Source: Variovorax paradoxus_P
Lineage (GTDB): Bacteria; Pseudomonadota; Gammaproteobacteria; Burkholderiales; Burkholderiaceae_C
NCBI RefSeq assembly: GCF_050627025.1
Contig: NZ_CP192472.1
DNA: 64,000 nt
Strand: one strand, 5' to 3'
Shown here: positions 16,172 through 25,555 of the stretch, piece by piece
Numbering within the stretch: position 1 is the first letter of the stretch
How the letters are laid out: every line of letters begins with the position of its first letter
Translations under genes and position numbers: made by a program
Notes under the pieces: model-generated
The model's input: the letters and a program-made list of their open reading frames with translations, nothing else
The model's database searches: none
Told to the model about the DNA's origin: nothing

Positions 16172-17045
16172 TCCGCCGCGCAGGAACCGCGGGCGCCGGG
16201 GGCGGCGTCATCGCCAGCACGCCGCGCGGCGCGAGCACCACGGAGGTCTCTTCGTCCCCAGGGCCGCGGCGTGCCATCTCGGCGGTGACGATGCCCGTTG
16301 GCACCGCCAGCACACCCCAGCCGAGCAACATCATCACCGAGGCGATCGCGCGGCCGAGATCGGTCTTGGGCACCAGGTCGCCGAAGCCTACCGTGGCCAT
16401 GGTCGATATTGCCCAGTAGATTGCCACCGGAATGCTGGTGAAGCCGTGTACCGGCCCTTCGACCACGTACATCAGCGTGCCCATTACCAGCACCACCAGC
16501 ATCACGAAGCCGACGAACACCGTGATCTTCCGGCGGCTCGCGGCCACGGCCGACACCAGGGCGCGGTATTCCACCGAGTAGCGCGACAGCTTGAAGATGC
16601 GAAACACGCGCAGCAGCCGCAACACGCGCACATCGATGAGATAGGCGAGTTCGGGCGCGAACGCCACCAGGTAGGTCGGAAGCAACGCAAGCAGGTCGAT
16701 CACGCCGTAGAAGCTCAACGCATAGCGCATCGGCTTGTTCACGCAGGCGAGCCGCGCGATGTATTCGAGCGTGAAGAGAATGGTGAACCCCCACTCGAAC
16801 GCATTGAACAGCGGCCGCCACTGCTCGCGGATCGACTGCACGCTGTCGAGAATGACCACCAGCACACTGGTCACGATGACGGCGATCAGTGCAAGGTCGA
16901 ACAGCAGCCCGGCACGCGTATCGGCCTCGAAGATCACCGTAAACAGCCGGCGCCGCCATCCGCTTGCCGGCTTGTCGAACCGCGCATCGATCGTCGAGGA
17001 GATAGCCAGGTTCCGGGAAGCGGGAGCGGTGTTCGATCGGGTCAT
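16116..17045 (-). CDS. Voltage-gated potassium channel (ion transporter family)
   Basis: Six-segment channel subunit of about 309 residues. The voltage-sensor helix S4 has regularly spaced arginines (RVLRLLRVFRIFKLSRYS), then the S5 segment, the pore helix and the K+ selectivity filter TVGFGD, then S6. Polar, Pro/Arg-rich tails flank the core. The ATG at 17045 was chosen; a TTG at 17084 would extend it by 13 residues and neither has a clear ribosome binding site. It is convergent with and overlaps the YigZ gene. Confidence 0.9.
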   Translation of the reverse strand: MTRSNTAPASRNLAISSTIDARFDKPASGWRRRLFTVIFEADTRAGLLFDLALIAVIVTSVLVVILDSVQSIREQWRPLFNAFEWGFTILFTLEYIARLACVNKPMRYALSFYGVIDLLALLPTYLVAFAPELAYLIDVRVLRLLRVFRIFKLSRYSVEYRALVSAVAASRRKITVFVGFVMLVVLVMGTLMYVVEGPVHGFTSIPVAIYWAISTMATVGFGDLVPKTDLGRAIASVMMLLGWGVLAVPTGIVTAEMARRGPGDEETSVVLAPRGVLAMTPPPAPAVPARRITPAARRRALAQHRRGGR

Positions 17046-17181
17046 CTTGCGGGCAAGGAGGTCGCGAAAAGGCGCATTGTCCAATGCGAGGTGGATTTAT
17101 TCAGTTACGTTTATTGCGCAATGAAGTGCCGCAGGCCATGGACTGGTTCTTACGATAGCCCCTTTGTTGAGGAGCTCCCCA

Positions 17182-17700
17182 TTGGCTACACAGTCCCCAT
17201 TTTTCGGCAAGCGTGATCGTGACACCGACTCGTTGACCTCCCGCCCCGCGCCGCTGGTGGGCTCGGGTACCAATCTCTCCGGTTCGCCCGTCAATCCTTC
17301 TTCCCTTACCGCACAGCAAGGCGGCCTGGCACCGGCAGCAGCCCCTGCCGCCAAGGAAGGCGGCAGCAAGCTCACCGTCGGCCCGAACATCAAGCTCAAG
17401 GGCGTCGAGATCACCGATTGCGACACGCTCGTGGTTGAAGGCCTGGTCGAGGCCACCATGGACTCGCGCCTGATGCAGATCGCCGAACAGGGCGAATTCA
17501 AGGGCTCGGCCGAAATAGACATCGCTGAAATCCGCGGCATTTTCGACGGCAGCCTCACGGTGCGCGAAAAGCTGGTGATCCATTCGACCGGCAAGGTCAC
17601 CGGCAAGATCCGCTACGGCAAGATCGTGATCGAAGAAGGCGGCCAGCTTTCGGGCGAAATCAGCTTCGGTGCCAAGCAGTCGCTGCAAGCGGCCGCTTGA
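17182..17700 (+). CDS. Bactofilin family cytoskeletal protein
   Basis: Polymer-forming protein of 172 residues. A disordered Ser/Pro/Ala-rich N-terminus precedes the right-handed beta-helix bactofilin domain (about residues 60-165, from SKLTVGPNIKLKGVEI to SGEISFGAKQ). The start is a TTG at 17182 (MATQSPFFGKRD), supported by GAGGAG ending 7 bases upstream; ORF callers may pick a TTG 18 bases earlier. Bactofilins scaffold cell-wall or polar proteins; no partner is encoded nearby. Confidence 0.9.
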   Translation: MATQSPFFGKRDRDTDSLTSRPAPLVGSGTNLSGSPVNPSSLTAQQGGLAPAAAPAAKEGGSKLTVGPNIKLKGVEITDCDTLVVEGLVEATMDSRLMQIAEQGEFKGSAEIDIAEIRGIFDGSLTVREKLVIHSTGKVTGKIRYGKIVIEEGGQLSGEISFGAKQSLQAAA

Positions 17701-17721
17701 TCCGTTTCCAGCTTCCAGCTC

Positions 17722-18519
17722 TCAGGCCGCCTCTTCGGGCGGCTTCCAACCCAGGCGCTCCAGCAAGGCACCGGCCGCGGCCGGTGCTTTTTCTTTGGCG
17801 CCATTGATGAAATACACGAACACGTCGCGCTTCTTGGGCGACTCGGCCCACTGCTGCGCGCGTTCGGCCCAGCTGTCGAGCGCTTTGGGCGCATAGCCGG
17901 CCTTCAGCTTGGCGTCGGCCATCATGAGCCGCGCATAGGCAAAGTCGCCCTCTGGCTCTTCGAACGACGGAAACTTGTCCGCGTCGGTGAACACGGTCGA
18001 CACCTTGTACTTCTTCGCGAGCGCCCGGTAGGCGGGCGTGATGAAGCTTTCGTGCCGCACGTCCATTACGTGGCGCAGCGCGCGGCTGCCCTCCTTCTTG
18101 GGTAGCAGCTCCAGGAAGGCCTCGAAATCCTCCGCATCGAATTGCTTGGTGGGCATGAACTGCCAGACGATCGGACCGAGCTTGTCGCCCAGCTCGCTCA
18201 CCCCGCTGTCGATGAAGCGCTTGATCGAGTCTTCCGCGGTGGCAAGCACCTTGCGGTTGGTCGAAAAGCGCGAGGCCTTCATCGAGAACATGAAGTCGTC
18301 TGGCACCTCGTCATGCCACTTGCGAAAAGTCTCCGGCTTGAAGGTGCTGTAGTACGTGCCGTTGATCTCGATGGCACTCACCTTGCGGCTGGCATACCGC
18401 AGCTCTTTTGCGTGTGCGAGCCCCTTGGGGTAGAAATTGTCCCGCCACGGCTCATAGGTCCAGCCGCCGATGCCCACCTTGATGTTCGCCTGGGTCCGAG
18501 TCGATGTTGCCTTGCTCAC
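17722..18519 (-). CDS. DUF72 domain protein (YecE-like)
   Basis: A 265-residue TIM-barrel-like DUF72 protein. Hallmarks are VGIGGWTYEPWRDNFYP at the N-terminus, EINGTYYSTFKPETFRKW, FMFSMKASR, LGPIVWQF, and VYFINGAKEKAPAAA at the C-terminus. Function is unknown across the family. Translation starts at GTG (18519) with GGAGGG close upstream. It is divergent from the M20 peptidase gene, 93 bases away. Confidence 0.9.
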   Translation of the reverse strand: MSKATSTRTQANIKVGIGGWTYEPWRDNFYPKGLAHAKELRYASRKVSAIEINGTYYSTFKPETFRKWHDEVPDDFMFSMKASRFSTNRKVLATAEDSIKRFIDSGVSELGDKLGPIVWQFMPTKQFDAEDFEAFLELLPKKEGSRALRHVMDVRHESFITPAYRALAKKYKVSTVFTDADKFPSFEEPEGDFAYARLMMADAKLKAGYAPKALDSWAERAQQWAESPKKRDVFVYFINGAKEKAPAAAGALLERLGWKPPEEAA

Positions 18520-18612
18520 ATTGCCCTCCGGGTTGAGATCGCAGCACTCTACGCGGGGTCGCGCCGAGGCGCAAAATGCGTTTTTTCGTCACCCCCCGCG
18601 GAGAACCGACCG

Positions 18613-20124
18613 ATGAACGCCCCCCTGCACCGCGAAATGCCCGCCGGAACGCTCGACGCCGAGCGCGCCCTCTCCGATGTCACCGCCCAATGGGACGGCG
18701 ACATCGTTAAGCAACTCACCGACTACATCGCCATTCCTGCCAAGTCGCCCGGCTTCGACAAGGACTGGTCGGCCAACGGCTACCTGGAAACCGTGCTGCG
18801 CAATGCGGCGGCATGGGTCGAGGCGCAGAAGGTCGAAGGCCTGAAGCTCGAGATCGTGCGCCTGCCGGGCCGCACGCCGGTGCTGTTCTTCGAAGTGCCG
18901 GCCACCGGCACCGACATGGGCGAAACCGTGCTGATGTACGGCCACCTGGACAAGCAACCCGAGTTCACCGGCTGGCGCAACGACCTCGGCCCCTGGACGC
19001 CCAAGTACGAAAACGGCCTGCTCTACGGCCGCGGCGGCGCGGACGACGGCTACGCGGTCTACGCGAGCGTGGCGGCGCTGCAGGCGCTCAAGAACCAGGG
19101 CGCGGCGCACCCGCGAATCGTCGGGATCATTGAAACCTGCGAGGAAAGCGGCTCCTACGACCTGCTGCCGTACGTCGATGCGCTGCGTCCGCGGCTGGGC
19201 AATGTCGAACTGGTGATCTGTCTCGATTCCGGCGCCGGCAACTACGACCAGTTGTGGCTCACCACGTCGCTGCGCGGCATGGCCAGCGGCACGCTCAAGG
19301 TCGAAGTGTTGACCGAGGGCATTCACTCCGGCGACGCATCGGGCCTGGTGCCATCGAGCTTCCGCATCATGCGGCAGGTGCTGGACCGCCTTGAAGACAG
19401 CGCCACCGGCCGCCTGCTGCCGGCCAGCTTCCATTGCGAAGTGCCGGCCGACCGGCTGGCGCAGGCCAGGGCTACCGCCGCCATCCTTGGCGAAGAGGTC
19501 TACAAGCGCTTTCCGTGGGCTCACTACGACTGCGGCGGCTCGACCGTGTTCGCGCTGCCGACCACCACCGACCCCGTGGAAGCGCTGCTCAACCGCACCT
19601 GGAAGCCCACGCTGTCGGTTACCGGGGCCGAAGGCTTTCCTGCATTGAAAGACGCGGGCAACGTGCTGCGCCCCTACACCGCATTCAAGCTCTCGCTGCG
19701 CCTGCCGCCGCTCGTCGATGCGGCCGAGGCAGTGCAGAAGCTGAAAGCCCTGCTCGAGGACAACGCGCCCTACCAGGCCCGGGTCACCTTCGAGAGCGGC
19801 GGCGGCGCCACCGGCTGGAACGCGCCGACCATCACGCCATGGTTCGAAGACGCGCTCAACAAGGCCTCGCAGGCGCACTTCGGCGCTTCGTGCGGCTATA
19901 TCGGCCAAGGCGGCACCATTCCGCTCATGAACATGCTGAGCGCCGGCTTCCCCAAGGCGCAGATGATGGTCTGCGGCGTGCTCGGCCCCAAGAGCAATGC
20001 GCACGGCCCCAACGAGTTCCTGCATGTGCCCTATGCCAAGAAACTGACCGCCGCCGTGGCCGAAGTGATTGCGGCGTTGCCCGCCGCGCATCGCGCCGCC
20101 GCAGCGGATCCGGCTGCTGCTTGA
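18613..20124 (+). CDS. M20 family metallopeptidase (dipeptidase-like)
   Basis: Cytoplasmic di-zinc exopeptidase of 503 residues with no signal peptide. Metal and catalytic motifs are visible: MYGHLDKQPE (His and catalytic Asp), GRGGADDGYAVYA (bridging Asp), IIETCEESGS (catalytic Glu pair), CLDSGAGNYD, and a C-terminal GPKSNAHGPNEFL (His). The lid domain lies between about 210 and 390. It belongs to the M20C-like carnosinase/dipeptidase branch. The frame is open upstream; the ATG at 18613 is preferred because it follows the divergent promoter region. Confidence 0.9.
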   Translation: MNAPLHREMPAGTLDAERALSDVTAQWDGDIVKQLTDYIAIPAKSPGFDKDWSANGYLETVLRNAAAWVEAQKVEGLKLEIVRLPGRTPVLFFEVPATGTDMGETVLMYGHLDKQPEFTGWRNDLGPWTPKYENGLLYGRGGADDGYAVYASVAALQALKNQGAAHPRIVGIIETCEESGSYDLLPYVDALRPRLGNVELVICLDSGAGNYDQLWLTTSLRGMASGTLKVEVLTEGIHSGDASGLVPSSFRIMRQVLDRLEDSATGRLLPASFHCEVPADRLAQARATAAILGEEVYKRFPWAHYDCGGSTVFALPTTTDPVEALLNRTWKPTLSVTGAEGFPALKDAGNVLRPYTAFKLSLRLPPLVDAAEAVQKLKALLEDNAPYQARVTFESGGGATGWNAPTITPWFEDALNKASQAHFGASCGYIGQGGTIPLMNMLSAGFPKAQMMVCGVLGPKSNAHGPNEFLHVPYAKKLTAAVAEVIAALPAAHRAAAADPAAA

Positions 20125-20131
20125 TCGGTAT

Positions 20132-20163
20132 CGCGCCGCAGCAGCTCCTGCTGCGGCGCGTTT
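20132..20163. terminator. Strong hairpin between convergent genes
   Basis: A perfect 13-base GC-rich stem (20132-20144 with 20148-20160) has a three-base loop and only a short TTT tail. It lies between the convergent M20 and MFS genes and probably stops or protects both transcripts. Confidence 0.55.
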
Positions 20164-20191
20164 CAGCGTCACGCCCGCTTGAAGCGGCGCG

Positions 20192-21367
20192 TCAGGCGTT
20201 TGCGGCTGCCTTGCGCCGCCGGGTTTGCGCAAGCCACAGCAGCCCGGCGCCCGTGAGCACCACAGGTACCAGCGAGCCGTAGTTCAACAGCTGCCAGCCT
20301 TGTGTCGTCACCAGCACGCCCGAGGCGAACGAAGTGATCGCCACTGTCGCAAACACGCAGAAATTGAGCGCGCCCTGCGCCCTGTCGCGTTCTTCTGCCG
20401 TGTAGGCCGTGAGCGAAAGCGTGGTGCTGCCGGTAAAGAGGAAGTTCCAGCCCACGCCCAAGAGGCAAAGCGCCACGAGAAAGTGCTGCAGCTCCACGCC
20501 CGACAGCGCCACCGCAATGCAGCAGAAGTTGAGCAGCAGCCCCACGCCCATGACCGGCAGCGCGCCGAAGCGGCGGATCAGGTGGCCTGTAAAGAAGCCC
20601 GGCGCGAACATGCCGATCACGTGCCATTCGAGCACCAGCGCGGCGTCGGAGAAAGGCAGGCTGCAGATCTGCATGGCAATCGGCGTGGCCGCCATCAGCA
20701 GGTTCATCACGCCAAAACCCAGCGCGCCCGATGCTGCCGCCACAATGAAGACCGGCTGCCGCATGATCTCCCGCAAGGTTCGCCCGCCGAGCGCCTGCTC
20801 GCGCGTGAGCGGGGCTGGAAACTCGATGAACCGCATGATCACCATCGACAGCACCGCGACGCCCGCCAAGGCAATGTAGGCACCCGCGAACGGCACGGCG
20901 AACACTTCGCGCGTGGCTGCCGCCAGATTGGGCCCGGCCACTGCGCCGATCAATCCGCCGGCCATGACCAGCGACACGGCCTTTTCGCGCCACGCCGGGG
21001 CCGCAAGTTCGGCGGCTGCAAAGCGGTAGAGGCCGGCATTGGCGTTGTAGTAGCCAGCCACCAGCGTGGCAAAGCACAGCAGCCAGAAGTTCTTCGAAAC
21101 GGCGGCGAATGCGCACAGCAAGGCCGACCCGAACCCGACGACCAAGCCGATCTGGAAAGATCCGCGCCGGCCGAAGCGCTGTTGCGTGCGTGCCACCAGC
21201 CCGGTGGTGAGCGCGCCGCCCACCACGTAGCCCATGATCGGCAGGGTGGCCATCCAGCCGCGCGGCGCAATGCTCAAGCCGACAAGGCCGTTGATGGCAA
21301 TGAACGTGACGTTGTTGGTCAGGAACAAGCCCTGGCAAATGGCAAGCAGCCAGAGATTGCGGTTCAT
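20192..21367 (-). CDS. MFS transporter
   Basis: A 391-residue major-facilitator protein with about 12 membrane segments. The loop 2-3 motif is degenerate (RTQQRFGRRGSFQ), and AGGLIGAVAGPNL falls in segment 5. The family resembles YfcJ/arabinose-efflux-like permeases. Substrate unknown; no neighbouring pathway suggests one. Confidence 0.85.
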   Translation of the reverse strand: MNRNLWLLAICQGLFLTNNVTFIAINGLVGLSIAPRGWMATLPIMGYVVGGALTTGLVARTQQRFGRRGSFQIGLVVGFGSALLCAFAAVSKNFWLLCFATLVAGYYNANAGLYRFAAAELAAPAWREKAVSLVMAGGLIGAVAGPNLAAATREVFAVPFAGAYIALAGVAVLSMVIMRFIEFPAPLTREQALGGRTLREIMRQPVFIVAAASGALGFGVMNLLMAATPIAMQICSLPFSDAALVLEWHVIGMFAPGFFTGHLIRRFGALPVMGVGLLLNFCCIAVALSGVELQHFLVALCLLGVGWNFLFTGSTTLSLTAYTAEERDRAQGALNFCVFATVAITSFASGVLVTTQGWQLLNYGSLVPVVLTGAGLLWLAQTRRRKAAANA

Positions 21368-21449
21368 GGAAAGTAGCTCGAAGCAGGTTGCGGCATGAAG
21401 GCTGAGGTTCTACGTGATTCGCCACGCATGCGCCAGTCGAAATGCGGGC

Positions 21450-21475
21450 AAAAAAAAGCGCCCTCGCGGGCGCCT
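21450..21475 (-). terminator. Terminator of the YidB-family gene
   Basis: On the minus strand, GCGCCC pairs with GGGCGC (21468-21473 with 21458-21463) around a four-base loop and is followed by eight T's (the A run at 21450-21457). Confidence 0.85.
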
Positions 21476-21497
21476 GAACTTCAATGAGCAATTTTTC

Positions 21498-21953
21498 TTA
21501 CGGCTGCTTGTTCTGCAGCAGGCCGCTGAGCGAGCCCAAGAGGTCGTTGGGGGTGTCGAGGCCTTGCTCGGGCACCTTGCCATGCGGCGTGAGTTGATCG
21601 ATGAGGGCCGGCAACATGGTGACCAGCATGGGCAGCAGCGTTTGTGCATTGATGCCGAGCTTGGATGCAATGTTGGCGATGGTGTCGCTGCCCAGTGCGT
21701 CTTGCAACTGGCCGCCCGAGACCGGTTTGTTTTCTCCCTTGCCGATCCACGAGCCGATCACGTCGCCCATGCCGGCCTGCTCGAACTTGGAGACCAGTCC
21801 TCCCAAGCCACCTTGTCCGCCGTTATTGGCGAGCAGGCCACCCAGCGCGCCAGCAAGGCCGCCCAGGTCTCCCAGGCCGCCGCCTTGCGGTTGGTGCTGC
21901 TGCTGGGCAGCGCCTCCCAGCACCTGGCCGAGTACCGAATCGAGCAATCCCAT
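21498..21953 (-). CDS. YidB family (DUF937) protein
   Basis: A 151-residue protein starting MGLLDSVLGQVLGG, the YidB family N-terminus. A Gln/Gly-rich stretch follows (about 16-50), then the globular DUF937 helices (SKFEQAGMGDVIGSWIG, LGSDTIANIASKLGI). The family's function is unknown. It is a single gene with its own terminator, and no signal peptide was seen. Confidence 0.9.
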   Translation of the reverse strand: MGLLDSVLGQVLGGAAQQQHQPQGGGLGDLGGLAGALGGLLANNGGQGGLGGLVSKFEQAGMGDVIGSWIGKGENKPVSGGQLQDALGSDTIANIASKLGINAQTLLPMLVTMLPALIDQLTPHGKVPEQGLDTPNDLLGSLSGLLQNKQP

Positions 21954-22052
21954 GGCGTTTCCTTGGTGTGTGACAGAACTGCTGGCATTGTCCCAGCGCT
22001 ATCGGCCACGGTCGAAAGAGGCGGCCCACTTTCGACCGCACTGCGTGACAAA

Positions 22053-23417
22053 TTACTTGGTGCGCGCCGCGCGTTTCGGCAGCAAGGCCGGGCTCACCCC
22101 TTGCACGCCGACCAGCCCCAGCACTGTCACGAGCGAATTCTGCGCGCCTTTCCACGCATCTGTCACGTCGATCGACTCGCTCAGGGCATGAAAGCCGGTG
22201 GACTTGCCCCCGCCGCCGATGATGATGGCGGGAATGCCGTACGACATGGGCACGTTGGCGTCGGTGCTGCCGCCGCGCAGCAACGTCTTGTGGCCGAAGG
22301 CGGTGTTCGAGCGGACGGCTGCTTCCACCATCACCGAATCCGAGGGCGTGCGGCCACCGGGGCGGTCGCCGATCAACTTGTTGCTGGCACTCAGAGTGGT
22401 CACGTTCCAGCGCTTGTTCTCCTCGGCCACGGCTTCGTCGATGGCGGCGAGGATTTTCTTCTCGGTTTCGAGCAGCGAGGCCATGTCGTCCGAGCGAATG
22501 TCGATGGCCATGCGTGCGTCGGGCGCAATGGTGTTCACCGACGTGCCGCCGCCCACGGTGCCGACCGTGAAGGTGGTTTTCGGAAAGCTCGGCGTGCGAA
22601 CCTCGGCAATCTTTGCAATGGCGCGGCCCATGCCGTGGATGGCGCTCGGCACCTGGCCAAAAGCCCCGAAGCTGTGGCCGCCCGGGCCCTTGAACGTGAC
22701 TTCATAACGGTGGCTCGCGGTGCCCAGCACCAGCACGTTGCCGTCTGGCGAAGGCTCCAGTCCCACCATTCCGTCGATGTCGAGGTGGTCGCGGAAGATC
22801 GCCTTCATGCCGCGCAGGTTGCCCAGTTCTTCTTCGCCGACATTGGCTACGAACAGAAGGTCGCCTACGGTCTGCACCTTGTTGTCGTTGAGCACCTTGA
22901 GCCATGACAGCAGCACCGACAGGCCGCGCGTGTCGTCGGCGATGCCGGGCGCGTGCAGTTTGCCGTCACGCTCCTTCACCTTCACGTCGGTGCCGGCGGG
23001 AAACACGGTGTCGAGGTGCGCCGAAACCAGCAGCTTGGGCCCGTTGCCGGTGCCCTTGCGCAGGCCGACCACGTTACCTTCGGCGTCGATCTTGGCGTCG
23101 GTGAGGCCAAGTGCCTTCATGCGCGCCAGGAAGGCCTCGGCACGCTTCTGCTCCTTGAAGGGCGGCGCCTCGATCTCCGTCAGCATCTTCAGGTCTTCGA
23201 CCGAGCGCTCGTGGTCGGCCTTGACTGCGTCGAGCAGCTTCTGGATTGCGGGGGCTGCGGTCAGCTGGGTAAAGGCCTTGTCCACTTCGGGAGCGACTTG
23301 CGCGGGTGTCGGGGCCACGGCGGTGTTCTGGGCTTGCGCGCCCTGGGCTGCGACCAACATGGCCAGCACAAGGGGAGCGAGGGGCGCAAATCGGAGCGCG
23401 CATGGCGAGCGAAGCAT
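22053..23417 (-). CDS. Exported M20 family metallopeptidase
   Basis: A 454-residue periplasmic peptidase or carboxypeptidase. The signal peptide runs from MLRSPCALRF to about residue 28 (cleavage after AQGAQA). Zinc and catalytic motifs are SAHLDTVFPAG (His, Asp), APGIADDTRG (bridging Asp), NVGEEELGNLRG (Glu-Glu), the lid motif KGPGGHSFG, and a late GGSTDANV / GFHALSE (metal His). It resembles the tripeptidase-like and CPG2-like M20 branches. The start chosen gives a clean signal peptide with AAGGA upstream; 16 codons of open frame precede it. Confidence 0.9.
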   Translation of the reverse strand: MLRSPCALRFAPLAPLVLAMLVAAQGAQAQNTAVAPTPAQVAPEVDKAFTQLTAAPAIQKLLDAVKADHERSVEDLKMLTEIEAPPFKEQKRAEAFLARMKALGLTDAKIDAEGNVVGLRKGTGNGPKLLVSAHLDTVFPAGTDVKVKERDGKLHAPGIADDTRGLSVLLSWLKVLNDNKVQTVGDLLFVANVGEEELGNLRGMKAIFRDHLDIDGMVGLEPSPDGNVLVLGTASHRYEVTFKGPGGHSFGAFGQVPSAIHGMGRAIAKIAEVRTPSFPKTTFTVGTVGGGTSVNTIAPDARMAIDIRSDDMASLLETEKKILAAIDEAVAEENKRWNVTTLSASNKLIGDRPGGRTPSDSVMVEAAVRSNTAFGHKTLLRGGSTDANVPMSYGIPAIIIGGGGKSTGFHALSESIDVTDAWKGAQNSLVTVLGLVGVQGVSPALLPKRAARTK

Positions 23418-23492
23418 GGCGTGAAGATCCTTCTCTTGGCTTGACGAAATGGGTTGAGCAAGCATTGTTCCGCAACTTGCGCTTGCGGCCGC

Positions 23493-24227
23493 CTAGCCCC
23501 CGGCCAGCGACACCAGCGCGGCGAGCGCTGCCGTTTCGGCGCGCAGCACGCGCGGGCCGAGCGTGACCGGCGCAAAGCCGGACGCAAGCGCTTCCTGCTC
23601 TTCGGCGCCGCTCAAGCCGCCCTCGGGGCCGCTCAGCACCAGCACGCTGCGGTCGGCCGGAGCGGATGCGATGGTGTCGGCAAGACGGCGCGTTCCTTCG
23701 GCGAGGCTCAGGATGAGGCGCAGAGCGCCTTCACCGGCTGCCGCATCGATCCATGCCGATGGGCTCAAGAAAGACCGCACCGGATGAATCACCGGCACGC
23801 GGTTGCGGCCGCATTGCTCGCAAGCGGCAACGGCAATGGCCTCCCAGTGCGCTCTTTTCTTTTCGGCGCGTTCGCCCGAAAGGCGCAGCACGCCGTGGGC
23901 GGTGGCCAGGGGCTGAATGCTTGCAACGCCAAGCTCGGTGGCCTTTTCGACCAGCCAGTCCATGCGTTCGTTGGCTGGCATGCCAACCGCGAGATGCACC
24001 GCGCGCGCGGCCTCGCGCTCCGCCGGCGCATGGGCGCCGACCGTGACCGAAACGTCGCTGCGCCCCATGCGCTCGACAACCGCGGTGTATTCGCCGCCCG
24101 AGCCATTGAACAGCGTGAGCGCATCGCCGGGCTGCATCCGCAGCACTTGCACATGGCGTGCGGCGCCGGGCGGCAACGCCAGCGTGGCGCCGGAGGCCAG
24201 CGGCACCGGGCAGTGAAAGCGGGGCAT
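23493..24227 (-). CDS. rsmE: 16S rRNA m3U1498 methyltransferase
   Basis: SPOUT-class enzyme methylating U1498 in the 30S decoding region. The 244 residues have an N-terminal PUA-like domain (RHVQVLRMQPGD) and the SPOUT knot with MDWLVEKATELGVASIQPL, CEQCGRNRVP, LSGPEGGLS and LGPRVLRAETAA. It abuts amgK directly (no spacer), so the two form an operon. Confidence 0.96.
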   Translation of the reverse strand: MPRFHCPVPLASGATLALPPGAARHVQVLRMQPGDALTLFNGSGGEYTAVVERMGRSDVSVTVGAHAPAEREAARAVHLAVGMPANERMDWLVEKATELGVASIQPLATAHGVLRLSGERAEKKRAHWEAIAVAACEQCGRNRVPVIHPVRSFLSPSAWIDAAAGEGALRLILSLAEGTRRLADTIASAPADRSVLVLSGPEGGLSGAEEQEALASGFAPVTLGPRVLRAETAALAALVSLAGG

Positions 24228-25322
24228 CTAGACCCGGCCGTAGGCAAAGCCCGTAATGGCCGAACTGCCTTCGACTTCGTCGATCACGCGCAGCAGCGGA
24301 GTCAGCTCCATATAGCGGCTGGCCGTGGAGCGGATGTAAGCAATGAAGCGCGGCGTGTCAGCAAGGTAGCGCGGCTTGCCGTCTCGCAGCGTAAGGCGGG
24401 CGAAGATGCCGGCGACCTTGAGGTGGCGCTGCAAGCCCATCCATTCCACCGAGCGGTAGAAGGCGCCGAAATCAGGGTCGACCGGCAGCTTGGCCTTGCG
24501 AGCGGCCTCCCAGTAGCGAATCGTGATGTCGAGCACGAACTCTTCCTCCCAGCTCAGGAAGGCGTCGCGCATCAGGCTTGCGATGTCGTAGGTGATCGGG
24601 CCGTAAACCGCGTCCTGGAAGTCGAGCACGCCGAGGTCGGCCCCGCCACGGACCATCAGGTTGCGGGGCATGAAGTCGCGGTGGACGTAGACACTTGGCG
24701 AGGCCAGGTTGCTTTCGACAATGAGCTTGAAGCTGCGCTCCAGCCGCTCCTTGAGCTTGCCTTCGACGGCAATCCCGCGATGGCGGCCGATGTACCACTC
24801 GGGAAAAAGCGCCAGCTCGCGTTCCAGCAAAGCCCTGTCGTAAGGCGGCAGCACATCCGGCCTGGAAGCCAGTTGCCAGCGGATCAGCGCGTCGATCGCC
24901 TCGTCGTAGAGCGGACGGCTCGCATCGGGCCTGGCCGGATCGATCACGTCGAGCATGGTCTGGTGACCCAGATCGTCGAGCAGCAGAAAGCCGTTGGGCC
25001 GGTCCCATTCGAGCACCCGTGGCGCTGTCACGCCGGCCTCGGCCATCAGGCGGGCGACGTGCACGAACGGTTCGCTGTTTTCCTTGTCGGGTGGTGCATC
25101 CATCACGATGCGGGTGCCGGCGGCTTGCGTGGTGTCGACACGGAAGTAGCGCCTGAAGCTTGCGTCCGCCGAGGCAAGCCGCACGCTGCCGGGCAGCAGG
25201 TGGTGCGCGGCGGCAATGCCGGCCAGCCAGCCTTCGAACACTGCGGCGCGCTGCGGATCGGCCCACAGGATGGGGTTGGCAGGGGATGCGGGCTCGGTGG
25301 CCGGGGACGGGGGTGCTGTCAT
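24228..25322 (-). CDS. amgK: N-acetylmuramate/N-acetylglucosamine anomeric kinase (AmgK-like)
   Basis: A 364-residue aminoglycoside-phosphotransferase-fold kinase. Visible motifs are SFRRYFRVDT in the N-lobe, the catalytic loop VHRDFMPRNLMV and the metal motif LDFQDAVYGP. Together with its place divergent from lptD, these match AmgK, which phosphorylates MurNAc and GlcNAc at C1 for the MurU bypass of peptidoglycan recycling. The partner murU is usually adjacent but here lies near 44.0-44.8 kb. The substrate assignment is family-based inference; the kinase fold is secure. Confidence 0.85.
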   Translation of the reverse strand: MTAPPSPATEPASPANPILWADPQRAAVFEGWLAGIAAAHHLLPGSVRLASADASFRRYFRVDTTQAAGTRIVMDAPPDKENSEPFVHVARLMAEAGVTAPRVLEWDRPNGFLLLDDLGHQTMLDVIDPARPDASRPLYDEAIDALIRWQLASRPDVLPPYDRALLERELALFPEWYIGRHRGIAVEGKLKERLERSFKLIVESNLASPSVYVHRDFMPRNLMVRGGADLGVLDFQDAVYGPITYDIASLMRDAFLSWEEEFVLDITIRYWEAARKAKLPVDPDFGAFYRSVEWMGLQRHLKVAGIFARLTLRDGKPRYLADTPRFIAYIRSTASRYMELTPLLRVIDEVEGSSAITGFAYGRV

Positions 25323-25555
25323 GGATAATCGATTCTACAAATCCGCCTGGCGCGGCAACTCCTGCGGTCCCCCTGGTCGAACAGAGTTGCCGCGGGCTCC
25401 TGCAACCTGCCGGCCTGCCGCGCCGTCCTCCCGACGATCCTTCGTTCCTGACCGATGCCTACGATCCAAAGCTCCCACGTTTGGCACCTTGTGCACTCGC
25501 AGCCCTCCTCGGGGAGACTGCGGTCCTTCTCCGGAACGACGCGGCGGGAGGCTTG